Assembly (NCBI RefSeq): GCF_032027425.1
Contig: NZ_JAVSJA010000001.1
Coordinates: 124,001 to 188,000 of the forward strand
Source: Microcystis wesenbergii NRERC-220
GTDB lineage: Bacteria; Cyanobacteriota; Cyanobacteriia; Cyanobacteriales; Microcystaceae
DNA length: 64,000 nt
Direction of reading: 5' to 3'
Under the pieces are notes generated by a model. The model searched no databases. It was not told the origin of the DNA and worked only from the letters and a program-made list of their open reading frames with translations. Position 1 is the first letter of the stretch. Every line of letters starts with the position of its first letter. A program made the position numbers and the translations under genes. Below are positions 1 to 7,092 of the stretch, piece after piece.

Positions 1-157
1 CGAAAAAATCAGCCGGCAGCGGTGGATTATCGGCATCTTCTAGGGCGTTTTTGGCAATTTCCGCCTCACTCATCCCTTTAACTTTCTCCCAGTTCGTTTT
101 GCCTTTCAACTTCGCCCACTGTTCGCGGGTGACTCTGGTAATATGTTCTTCGTTCAC
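1..157 (-). CDS. brnA: BrnA-family antitoxin, partial (3' end off the window)
   Basis: Likely antitoxin and DNA-binding partner of the BrnT toxin. The visible 52 residues read from a GTG start with GGAGG about 10 bases upstream. They contain TREQWAKLKGKTNWEKVKGM and SEAEIAKNALEDAD, the N-terminal pattern of BrnA-type proteins; the ribbon-helix-helix part would lie beyond base 1. The gene starts inside the last conserved block of brnT and overlaps it by 80 bases in another frame, so the two must be one transcript with coupled translation. The family call is from recognised pattern; only half the protein is visible. Confidence 0.72.
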   Translation of the reverse strand, partial: MNEEHITRVTREQWAKLKGKTNWEKVKGMSEAEIAKNALEDADNPPLPADFF

Positions 158-407
158 GGTTGTTAGCCCTCCTAGCACTAATTATTCGACGAACCGAGCC
201 ACGCCATGGATAAACCACCACCAAAACGATATTATCGATTGTACCCACTAGAATCACTCGAATTTCGCCGTAATTCTGACGGGTATCCACGCGCTCAATT
301 ATTGGACCCCTAAAAATCGCTTCCAGGTCGGCGAAATCTATGCCGTGTTTTTCTATATTGGCCTGACGCTTATTTTCATCCCACTCGAAAAGTTGCGGGG
401 TCGTCAT
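78..407 (-). CDS. brnT: BrnT-family ribonuclease toxin
   Basis: Toxin of a type II toxin-antitoxin pair; BrnT proteins are small RelE-like ribonucleases blocked by BrnA. The 109-residue product shows the family's opening FEWDENKRQANIEKHGIDF and the closing RRIISARRANNRERRTYY. About 19 further residues after this block lie wholly within the brnA reading frame region, so the protein is longer than the conserved domain. The toxin precedes the antitoxin, the usual brnTA order. Likely autoregulated by the complex, by analogy; no operator was identified in the 79 bases before the start. Confidence 0.85.
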   Translation of the reverse strand: MTTPQLFEWDENKRQANIEKHGIDFADLEAIFRGPIIERVDTRQNYGEIRVILVGTIDNIVLVVVYPWRGSVRRIISARRANNRERRTYYQSHPRTVGEVERQNELGES

Positions 408-486
408 TATCGATAGTTGATCGCCTATAATCTGATTATAGAGGCTGCACTCGTATCAAGTCGAGGGATGTCGCCGTTGAGGATAA

Positions 487-1065
487 CTACCTGAGATCGA
501 TCGAAATGGGATTTAATAAAAATAAGGCCGCATGACTAGCCATTTCTGCTGATAAATAAATCTTTTTATATTTAATAATCCCCGTTTCCAGAAAAGAATC
601 CCTTAACATGGCTTTTGTCCCACTATTAAAATCCGCTTCGTAAAAAACTTCTTTAATTCCCGAAGAAATAATTAGTTTTAGACAGGAAATACAGGGTTCT
701 AAAGTAACGTAAATACTAGCCCCTTGGGTAGAAATACCGTGTTTAGCCGCTTGAGCGATCGCATTAGCTTCAGCATGAATTGCCCGAGAGGGAATTTCTC
801 CGGATTCTCGACAGGTTCCCAAACCGGGATAACAAAAACCTTGGGCAGTACAATGAACCGTTCCCGATGGGGAACCATTGTACCCCGTAGCTAAAACCTG
901 CCGATCTTTGACAATTACCGCGCCGACGGGAAAAGCTAAACAGGTGGATCTGGTGGCGGCTAATTTAGCGATCATTAAAAAATATTCGTCCCAAGTCGGT
1001 CTTTTTTCTTCAGAGTTGATCACGGTTTCATACCAAGCTAGAAAAAGCGAAAAAGAGGGGGTCAT
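487..1065 (-). CDS. dCMP deaminase / zinc cytidine-deaminase family protein
   Basis: Predicted cytosolic zinc deaminase, most like deoxycytidylate deaminases (dCMP to dUMP, feeding dTTP synthesis). Zinc-site motifs are visible: HAEANA near residue 97 (His ligand and catalytic Glu) and PCISC near residue 125 (two Cys ligands). The core begins about residue 24 (RPTWDEYFLMIAKLAATRST). A cysteine-containing insert (CTAQGFCYPGLGTCRESG) before the HAE motif is typical of dCMP deaminases and of ComE-type relatives, which often bind a second zinc. The ATG at 1065 is the first available; a start nearer the core is possible. It stands alone, ahead of htpX on the same strand. Confidence 0.82.
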   Translation of the reverse strand: MTPSFSLFLAWYETVINSEEKRPTWDEYFLMIAKLAATRSTCLAFPVGAVIVKDRQVLATGYNGSPSGTVHCTAQGFCYPGLGTCRESGEIPSRAIHAEANAIAQAAKHGISTQGASIYVTLEPCISCLKLIISSGIKEVFYEADFNSGTKAMLRDSFLETGIIKYKKIYLSAEMASHAALFLLNPISIDLR

Positions 1066-1111
1066 CTCTGATAGCTTATCATTAGATAACCTCTAAAAAT
1101 TAAGAACGGGA

Positions 1112-1963
1112 TCAGGTTAATAATTCCTGTTGAATGCGACGGAGATTTTCGATTCTTGCCTCGGTGGATGGGTGAGTAGCGAATAAATTAGCCAGAAACT
1201 GCCCCGAAAAAGGACTGCTAATTAACAGCGGTTCAAAGGCAGGATTGGCATTTAAGGGCATTTGACGACCGATCGATTCTAAACGGGTTAAAGCCCGGGC
1301 TAAAGCTTCGGGATTCTCGGTCAAGCGGGCGGAACCAGCATCAGCCTCGAATTCTCTGGTACGAGAGATAGCCATCTGAATCACAGTGGCGGCAAGGGGG
1401 GCCAGAAAGATGGTAAGTAGTAAACCGATGAGATTGCCCCCTTGACGATGGCGAGAATTGCCAGCAAACAGGAAACCATAACTCAGCATTCTGGCCAGGT
1501 AGGAAATCGCCCCGGCAACAGTAGCCGCAACAGCTTGGGTTAAGGTATCCCGGTTACGCACATGAGTTAATTCGTGGGCGATAACCGCTTCTAATTCGTC
1601 GGCGGGCAGCAGGTTTAAAATCCCCTCGGTAACGGCGACGGCGGCGTGTTCGGGATCTCTGCCGGTGGCGAAAGCATTAGCGGCGGGGGTGGGGACGATA
1701 TAGAGTTGCGGCGTGGGAATATTGGCTTGACGAGAGAGATTTTCCACCATTTGGTAGAGTTCGGGGGCTTGTTGGCGGCTGACCGGTTGGGCTTGGTAAG
1801 CGGCCAGAGCAATGCGATCGGAGAAGTACCAAGAACCGATATTAGTAATGGCGGCGATTACTAAACCAATTAAAGCACCACCCTGACCACCGATCGCATA
1901 GCCAATAGCGACAAGTAAACCGGCTAGTAAACCCAATAAAGCAACAGTTTTAAGCTGATTCAT
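1112..1963 (-). CDS. htpX: M48 family membrane zinc metalloprotease HtpX
   Basis: Membrane-bound zinc endopeptidase of the HtpX type, which degrades damaged membrane proteins with its active site in the cytoplasm. The 283-residue product has two N-terminal membrane segments (about residues 7-25 and 30-48), the zinc motif HELTH near residue 130, a third-ligand region TREFEADAGSARL near 205, and hydrophobic segments between them. Length and architecture match bacterial HtpX. The neighbouring deaminase lies 46 bases downstream on the same strand. No stress promoter was recognised upstream. Confidence 0.94.
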   Translation of the reverse strand: MNQLKTVALLGLLAGLLVAIGYAIGGQGGALIGLVIAAITNIGSWYFSDRIALAAYQAQPVSRQQAPELYQMVENLSRQANIPTPQLYIVPTPAANAFATGRDPEHAAVAVTEGILNLLPADELEAVIAHELTHVRNRDTLTQAVAATVAGAISYLARMLSYGFLFAGNSRHRQGGNLIGLLLTIFLAPLAATVIQMAISRTREFEADAGSARLTENPEALARALTRLESIGRQMPLNANPAFEPLLISSPFSGQFLANLFATHPSTEARIENLRRIQQELLT

Positions 1964-2416
1964 CTTTATTTATGTTAGGAAGTGGCAGGTAGAGGAGATG
2001 TGGGGGGGGGACATTTCAGTTATCAGTTAACAGTAATCGGTGATCGGTGAATAATATTACTTAAAACTGATCACCTTAGTTAGTGAATACTGGTTAATAG
2101 TCACCAGCCTCTTCTAACTGATCACTGCTCACTGCTCAATGATTAATGCCTAGCATAAAAACTGAAAAAACCTTGAAAACTTAATAATAATTTAAATAAT
2201 TTGATTGCTTGAGAATAATCAGATTTTTGCTGATAGCTAAACCCTGACGACCGGAAAAATAACAGAAATTCTTAAGAAGCTAAAGGGTTTAAATCCCCAG
2301 AGAGGGCATTGTAGAATGAAGCGGTTAGTTATCTACTAGAAGAGAGGACTTTTCCGTCCTAGCGAGACAATTCTCTGCAAATCTTTAACCCAAATTCCCA
2401 AGGAGACTGAATTTTA
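1964..2416. other. Intergenic region between htpX and cbiM
   Basis: This 453-base gap separates divergent genes. Bases 2015-2145 hold degenerate heptamer-type repeats (forms of CAGTTAT, GTGATCG and ACTGATC). Near 2341-2375 a short hairpin is possible (GGAC/GTCC around 2346-2358). AAGGAGA at about 2400 is the cbiM ribosome binding site. I looked for a cobalamin riboswitch box and a NikR-type palindrome and saw neither. Confidence 0.6.
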
Positions 2417-3160
2417 ATGTCTGTTAATTTTCTGGGAGTTGGTTTGTTTCACCCTCTCCTTACCCCTTATCTCGCCCTCCATATTCCCGACGGCTTTTTG
2501 AGTCCATCGGTGAGTCTATTTACTTGGATAATTGCCATTGTCCTGATTGGTTTTTCTCTCAAAAAAGTGCGCGGTCACTACGCTGAACGGGCTGTACCTT
2601 TGATGGGAGTTTGTGCCGCCTTTATTTTTGCCGCCCAGATGATTAATTTTCCCATTCCGGGCGGAACCTCCGGACATTTATTAGGGGGGACTCTCGCGGG
2701 GGTTTTACTCGGTCCCTGGGCGGGTTCTCTGGTGATGGCGGTGGTTTTTATCGTTCAAGCTTTATTTTTTCAAGATGGCGGTTTAACGGTTTTAGGGGCA
2801 AATATCGTCAATATGGGTCTGATCGGGACTTTTGGCGGTTATTATCTCTATCTGGGGATTAGGAAAGCCCTCGGTTTTCATAGTTGGCGCGGTATGGCGA
2901 TCGCTGTTGCCCTGGCCGCTTGGACAAGTGTGGTGGTGGCTGCGTTGGCTTGCGCCCTGCAATTGGCTTTATCGGGGACTGTACCGCCTTTATTCGCCCT
3001 TTTTGCCATGTTATCTTGGCATATCCTCATCGGCATCGGGGAAGCGGTGATTACCGTTTTCGCTGTCGGTTATATCTGGCGAACTCGTCCCGATCTTCTC
3101 TACAATCCGCCCCATTCCCTTAATACTTCTGTTCCTCCTGCCTACGCTCCTCGTCAATAG
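2417..3160 (+). CDS. cbiM: ECF-type cobalt/nickel transporter substrate-binding membrane protein CbiM/NikM
   Basis: S-component of an energy-coupling-factor importer for Co2+ or Ni2+. It contains LHIPDGFLSP near residue 21 and PGGTSGHLLGG near residue 86, holding the histidines that bind metal in this family. In characterised members the metal-site histidine is residue 2 of the mature protein. Here about 20 hydrophobic residues precede it, and cleavage after PYLA would leave LHIPDGF, so a processed leader is likely (inference). Six to seven further hydrophobic segments follow. It heads a run with the PDGLE protein, cbiQ and cbiO. The sequence does not decide between cobalt and nickel. Confidence 0.9.
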   Translation: MSVNFLGVGLFHPLLTPYLALHIPDGFLSPSVSLFTWIIAIVLIGFSLKKVRGHYAERAVPLMGVCAAFIFAAQMINFPIPGGTSGHLLGGTLAGVLLGPWAGSLVMAVVFIVQALFFQDGGLTVLGANIVNMGLIGTFGGYYLYLGIRKALGFHSWRGMAIAVALAAWTSVVVAALACALQLALSGTVPPLFALFAMLSWHILIGIGEAVITVFAVGYIWRTRPDLLYNPPHSLNTSVPPAYAPRQ

Positions 3161-3339
3161 ACCTCTTGTAAAAATCAAAAATTGTTGTTAGGGTCAGGAG
3201 TCAGTAGCCGGTCGTCAGGAGTCAGGAGAATTAAGAATGAATAATAATCAATTAAATGGTCTATTTAAGGATTTTATGCAATTTAATCCTTATTTTTACC
3301 GTTTTTGAACCCTCAAAAATTAATTATGCAAGAGGTTTA
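3158..3339. mobile_element. MITE-like element between cbiM and the PDGLE gene
   Basis: The ends are inverted copies: TAGACCTCTTG at 3158-3168 and CAAGAGGTTTA at 3329-3339 (10 of 11 pair). The inside carries heptamer-type filler (GTCAGGA units near 3195-3230). The left end, running into AAAAATCAAAAAT and TGTTAGG, resembles the starts of the repeats at 42547 and 54144. The cbiM stop codon TAG (3158-3160) is the first triplet of the element. There is no coding capacity. Confidence 0.55.
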
Positions 3340-3353
3340 ATAAAGATTAGCCC

Positions 3354-3677
3354 ATGAATATTCGCAGAAATAGCCAATTTTTTCTGATTGGTCTGGTATG
3401 CTCCCTAATTATCGCCGTTTTTCTTTCTCCCTTTGCCAGTCCCGATCCCGACGGACTCGATCGAGTGGCGGAAGACTTGCAATTTAGCAAAAAAGAAGAC
3501 CCTAACGCCCTAGGTAGTCAATTACCCTTCGCCCGAATTTTTGATGGTTATGCCCTCAAAGGTGTTCCCGAAGGTGTCGCCACTCCCCTCGCCGGTTTTC
3601 TGGGAACTCTTGCCACTTTCGGCATCGCTTGGGGTATCGGTAAATTAGTGATGCCAAAATCCCAAAATCAGGAGTAA
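3354..3677 (+). CDS. PDGLE-domain protein, CbiN-like accessory subunit of the Co/Ni importer
   Basis: Small membrane protein of 107 residues with one hydrophobic helix at each end (about residues 10-28 and 80-100) and the diagnostic SPDPDGLDRVAEDL motif near residue 30. PDGLE proteins replace or resemble CbiN/NikN, which hold the S-component in contact with the energising module. It lies between cbiM and cbiQ in the same direction, which supports that role. A 182-base inserted element separates it from cbiM, so joint transcription has to read through it. Confidence 0.82.
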   Translation: MNIRRNSQFFLIGLVCSLIIAVFLSPFASPDPDGLDRVAEDLQFSKKEDPNALGSQLPFARIFDGYALKGVPEGVATPLAGFLGTLATFGIAWGIGKLVMPKSQNQE

Positions 3678-3748
3678 GGAATCAGAATCAGGAGTGGGGA
3701 AGTGGGGCATTTAGCTGAAATTTCCCTAAATCCCTAAATACCTAAATC

Positions 3749-3826
3749 ACTGATAACTGATAACTGATAACTGATCACTGATAACTGATAACTGATAACT
3801 GATCACTGATCACTGATCACTGAATA
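3749..3826. repeat. Heptanucleotide array (CTGATAA / CTGATCA)
   Basis: About eleven consecutive 7-base units, alternating CTGATAA and CTGATCA, end directly at the cbiQ start codon. They belong to the short tandemly repeated repetitive (STRR) class known in cyanobacteria. The array occupies the place where the cbiQ ribosome binding site should be; no Shine-Dalgarno sequence is visible there. Confidence 0.85.
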
Positions 3827-3827
3827 A

Positions 3828-4601
3828 ATGCTACACATTGCCACTTTTTCTCACCAAAATGAGCGCCAAAATTGCGGTTTTTGGCAGAGACTCGCGCCCC
3901 ATACCCGGGTTTTAGTTACTCTTTTGTTAGTTTTTGCCACAGCCTTAACCCCGAATGGTAGCTGGGAAACTTGGGCGATTTACGGATTAGGATTAATTAT
4001 TTTAATTCTGATCAGTCGGGTGACTATTCCCATACTTTTACAAAGAGTGGCGATCGAATTTGTCTTTATCAGTGTGGTTTTATTGGGAACTCTTTTTCGT
4101 GATGGCGGCGAAATTCTTTGGTCTTGGGGATTTTTGCGGATAACTAGCGAGGGATTGCTGGTTTTAGGCAGTGTCGCCCTAAAAGCTTTTCTCTGTCTTT
4201 GTACGGTCAATATTCTGGTTTTAACCACAGCAATTCCCGACCTGTTGCAGGCCTTAGTTACCCTAAAAACTCCCCCTTTATTGGTGGCAATTTTGGCTTC
4301 TATGTACCGTTATCTAGCTGTTTTGATCGCTGAATTTAATTCCATGCGAAGGGCAGCAATTGCGCGCAATTTAATGAGTAGTCCCCGATGGCAACGGCTG
4401 CTAGTGGGACATATAATCGGCGCTTTATTTATCCGTACCTACGAACGTGGCGATCGCATTTATCAAGCCATGTTATCGAGGGGTTACACCGGTTCCTTGC
4501 CCTCTGTACAGGTTCCCCAAAGCAAGCTGAAAGATTATCTCGCTATAATTTGCATAGTAATTCTGATCCTCTGGGGTCAAATGGTACATCTACTCAGGTA
4601 A
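3828..4601 (+). CDS. cbiQ: ECF transporter transmembrane T-component CbiQ
   Basis: T-component that couples ATP hydrolysis by CbiO to metal release by CbiM. The 257-residue protein has several membrane segments and the coupling-helix signature near residues 205-218 (ERGDRIYQAMLSRGYTG), which contacts the ATPase. The start is the ATG following the heptamer array; it lacks an obvious ribosome binding site, so a later start is possible. The gene is followed by cbiO 14 bases downstream, a normal operon spacing. Confidence 0.9.
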   Translation: MLHIATFSHQNERQNCGFWQRLAPHTRVLVTLLLVFATALTPNGSWETWAIYGLGLIILILISRVTIPILLQRVAIEFVFISVVLLGTLFRDGGEILWSWGFLRITSEGLLVLGSVALKAFLCLCTVNILVLTTAIPDLLQALVTLKTPPLLVAILASMYRYLAVLIAEFNSMRRAAIARNLMSSPRWQRLLVGHIIGALFIRTYERGDRIYQAMLSRGYTGSLPSVQVPQSKLKDYLAIICIVILILWGQMVHLLR

Positions 4602-4615
4602 AAGTCTCGTTTTTC

Positions 4616-5392
4616 ATGCACCACAACCCGATTTTTATTGAAAACCTAGTTTATACCTATCCTGACGGTACAGAAGCGTTAAAGGGTATTAATTTAGCCA
4701 TTGAAGCTACGGAAAAGGTGGCTTTAGTCGGGGCCAATGGATCGGGAAAATCCACCTTATTATTGCATTTTAACGGTATTCTCCCGCCGCAAACGGGTAA
4801 AATCACCGTCGGTCCCTACCAAGTTAAACCGGAGAATTTAGAAAATATCCGCAATTTTGTCGGTTTAGTCTTCCAAAACCCCGACGATCAGCTATTTATG
4901 CCCACTGTCTGGGAAGATGTGACTTTTGGACCGATGAATCAGGGCATTCGCGGAGAGGATTTAAACCATCGCTGTCATCATGCTTTACACGCGGTGGGAT
5001 TGGATTCCCAGCATTACGGTAAGAGAAACAGTCAGAATCTATCGGGGGGTGAAAAAAAACGCGTGGCGATTGCGGGGGTTTTAGCCATGTTGCCCCAGGT
5101 CTTAGTTTTTGATGAACCTAGCGCCCAACTGGATCCCCGATCCCGTCGGCAATTAATACAACTGTTGGCCACTCTACCCCAAACTCAAGTGATCGCCACC
5201 CATGATCTCGATCTGGCTTTAGAACTATGCGATCGCACGGTGGTGTTAAGTCGTGGTCAGGTGGTGGGAGAGGGAGAAACCGCTAAGATTTTAAGTAATC
5301 GGGAATTTTTGGAACAACACGACCTGGAAATACCCCTTTGTTATAGTCGTCCCTACTGTGCGATCGCTGATGCGCCCTCTACTGATGTCTGA
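4616..5392 (+). CDS. cbiO: Cobalt/nickel ECF transporter ATPase CbiO
   Basis: ATP-binding A-component of the importer. In the 258-residue reading from ATG 4616 the Walker A motif is GANGSGKST (about residues 39-47), the Q-loop is near VFQNPDDQLF, the ABC signature is LSGGEKKRV, and Walker B is VLVFDEPS followed by a switch histidine in ATHDLDLAL. The frame is open further upstream through the end of cbiQ, but ATG 4616 places the first strand of the ABC fold (IFIENLVYTY) right at the N-terminus, as in the family. Confidence 0.93.
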   Translation: MHHNPIFIENLVYTYPDGTEALKGINLAIEATEKVALVGANGSGKSTLLLHFNGILPPQTGKITVGPYQVKPENLENIRNFVGLVFQNPDDQLFMPTVWEDVTFGPMNQGIRGEDLNHRCHHALHAVGLDSQHYGKRNSQNLSGGEKKRVAIAGVLAMLPQVLVFDEPSAQLDPRSRRQLIQLLATLPQTQVIATHDLDLALELCDRTVVLSRGQVVGEGETAKILSNREFLEQHDLEIPLCYSRPYCAIADAPSTDV

Positions 5393-5503
5393 TGCACAAT
5401 TTAGAGATTTATTATCGGTTTCTTGCATTATGAGAGAAGACAAAAGCGAGAAAGTCTGACATTCTTGGGATAGGTAGCACGAAAATCGAGGCCATTTCTG
5501 ACG

Positions 5504-6694
5504 ATGCAAGCTCTGCTAGAAAAAGCTCAGATAGCGTTGAATAAAAAGGACTGGGAGACAGTAAACGCCAGCATACAGCGACTTTTAAACCAAAAAGATG
5601 CGATTGAACCGATTATTAACGATGAAATCCTCGATTTAGCCCTAGAAGCTTTACAAAAATGCGATTTTCAACAGCGATGGGAGATAGCGAAACTATTTCC
5701 CCAAATCGGCCAATCGGCGATCGCTCCTTTAATTGCCCTGTTAGAATCCGAGGAACAAGATGGGGAAATGCGCTGGTTTCTGGTGAGAATTCTCAGTCAA
5801 TTTGACGATCGAGCCTGTATTCTCGCTCTCAGTCAATTATTGCAAAGATCGGAGGAGGAAACACTCAGCCAAATGGCTGCGGCCGCTTTAGCCAATATCG
5901 GCAGTTCTGCGATCTCTAGTTTAGGACAATTACTGTCCGACTCGAACACCCGTTTTTTAGCCGTACAAGCTTTATCACAAATTCGCCGGCCGGAAATTGT
6001 CGAACCGCTTTTAACCGTAGTTAAGGATCAATCTAGCGCCATTCGAGCCATGGCGATGGAAGCTTTAAGCAGTTTTCACCATCCCCAGATTACTGCGATT
6101 ATCCTCGATGGGTTAAAGGATCCGGCCATCGAGGTGCGACGGGAAGCAATTAAAGCTAGTAGTTACCTGGGGCCAAATTATCCCCAAGCAGATTTAGTTA
6201 AGTATCTGCAACCGCTGTTATTCGATATCCACCTCGATATCTGTCAAGAAACGGCGATCGCTCTCGGTCGTATCGGCACAGCAACCTCAGCCAAAGCTTT
6301 AAATCCACTGCTGCAATCTTCCTTAACTCCCGATAGTTTAAAATTAACTGTAGTGCGAGCATTGGGCTGGATCGAGGATGAGGAAGCTTTAAATTACTTA
6401 GAAAAGGCTTTATATAGCGAAAATGTCTTGATTTGTCGGGAAATAATCGCTATTCTCGGCCGGCAAACCTGCCAGAAATTACGCCGACAAGCAGGGGAAA
6501 TTCTCGGTAATTTTTATCACTCCCGTCCTGCGATCCTCGGTGATACGGGAGTTAAACAGTCTCTAGCGATCGCTTTAGGAGAATTAGATCGGGACAATAA
6601 AAGTATTTTGCTGACTTTAGCAGCCGATGGGGAGGCGATTGTCCGTCTCCATGCTCTCAGCGCCCTGAAAAAGCTAGATCATGGGACTATATAG
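5504..6694 (+). CDS. HEAT-repeat protein
   Basis: Soluble helical-repeat protein of 396 residues. From about residue 60 onward it is built of HEAT-type units of roughly 30 residues, such as AIAPLIALLESEEQDGEMRW, ALAQLLQ-like and EALNYLEKAL segments, with conserved Ala/Leu spacing. Such proteins act as scaffolds, and in cyanobacteria some relatives are bilin lyases (CpcE/F, IaiH-like). I see no feature that assigns lyase activity here. It stands 111 bases after cbiO and has a convergent small frame abutting its stop codon. Confidence 0.83.
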   Translation: MQALLEKAQIALNKKDWETVNASIQRLLNQKDAIEPIINDEILDLALEALQKCDFQQRWEIAKLFPQIGQSAIAPLIALLESEEQDGEMRWFLVRILSQFDDRACILALSQLLQRSEEETLSQMAAAALANIGSSAISSLGQLLSDSNTRFLAVQALSQIRRPEIVEPLLTVVKDQSSAIRAMAMEALSSFHHPQITAIILDGLKDPAIEVRREAIKASSYLGPNYPQADLVKYLQPLLFDIHLDICQETAIALGRIGTATSAKALNPLLQSSLTPDSLKLTVVRALGWIEDEEALNYLEKALYSENVLICREIIAILGRQTCQKLRRQAGEILGNFYHSRPAILGDTGVKQSLAIALGELDRDNKSILLTLAADGEAIVRLHALSALKKLDHGTI

Positions 6695-6871
6695 CTAATT
6701 TCCCGCTGCCCAGATGTGGTGAATTTGCCAGTGATCCGCATCAATTTCCCCAAGAATAGCGTTTAATTTCTCCTGCGCTTCTTGAGCAAATTGGGCATTA
6801 ATGGAAAAATTGACAGAAAGCACTATTCCATAGATTTTATCAGGATTAAAGGGCTTAATTTCCTGTTTCAT
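6695..6871 (-). CDS. Small hypothetical protein (58 aa)
   Basis: An uninterrupted frame from ATG (6871) to TAG (6695). Its product starts MKQEIKPFNPDKIYGIVLSV and ends DHWQIHHIWAAGN. A GAAGGA sequence lies about 8 bases before the start, and an in-frame stop limits extension. Composition looks protein-like (mixed helix with a conserved-looking WQIHHIW end). The stop codon directly abuts the stop of the convergent HEAT gene. I do not recognise a family; it may be real or chance. Confidence 0.42.
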   Translation of the reverse strand: MKQEIKPFNPDKIYGIVLSVNFSINAQFAQEAQEKLNAILGEIDADHWQIHHIWAAGN

Positions 6872-6900
6872 CGCCGTGATTCCTTCAGGACTTAGGATTT

Positions 6901-7029
6901 ATACTAAATCGGGTTATTAAAGACTGATTATCTATTCTTCCGACCCCCCCGATGTCGGGGGGGCAGGGGGGGTTTGCCTCTTGCCTTTCGCCTGTCTGAT
7001 ATGTAGGCTATACTCAACGGATTTAGTAT
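6901..7029. mobile_element. MITE-like element with GC-hairpin core
   Basis: Terminal inverted repeats begin ATACTAAATC (6901-6910) and end GATTTAGTAT (7020-7029), with weaker pairing further inside. The centre contains the near-perfect hairpin CCCCCCCGATGTCGGGGGGG (6944-6963) followed by heptamers of the TTGCCTC type. The same 20-base core is in the element at 25799-25920, which has different ends. There is no coding capacity. Confidence 0.6.
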
Positions 7030-7034
7030 GATTC

Positions 7035-7092
7035 TAGCTGATAGCTGATAACTAAAAAACTGATTACTGATAACTGAAAACTGATTACTGAT
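7035..7092. repeat. Degenerate heptamer array (CTGATAA type)
   Basis: Repeated 7-base units such as CTGATAG, CTGATAA, CTGATTA and CTGAAAA run up to the stop codon of the GH57 gene. It is a member of the array class seen at 3749, 18200, 21475, 35924 and 36799. Confidence 0.7.

Noticed and set aside
2150-2416. Possible cobalamin or nickel/cobalt riboswitch before cbiM
   Set aside because: No B12-box-like segment or known nickel/cobalt aptamer pattern was found; only a short hairpin near 2346.
4388-4615. Upstream extension of cbiO into cbiQ
   Set aside because: It would give a 76-residue tail overlapping cbiQ; the ATG at 4616 puts the ABC fold at the normal position.
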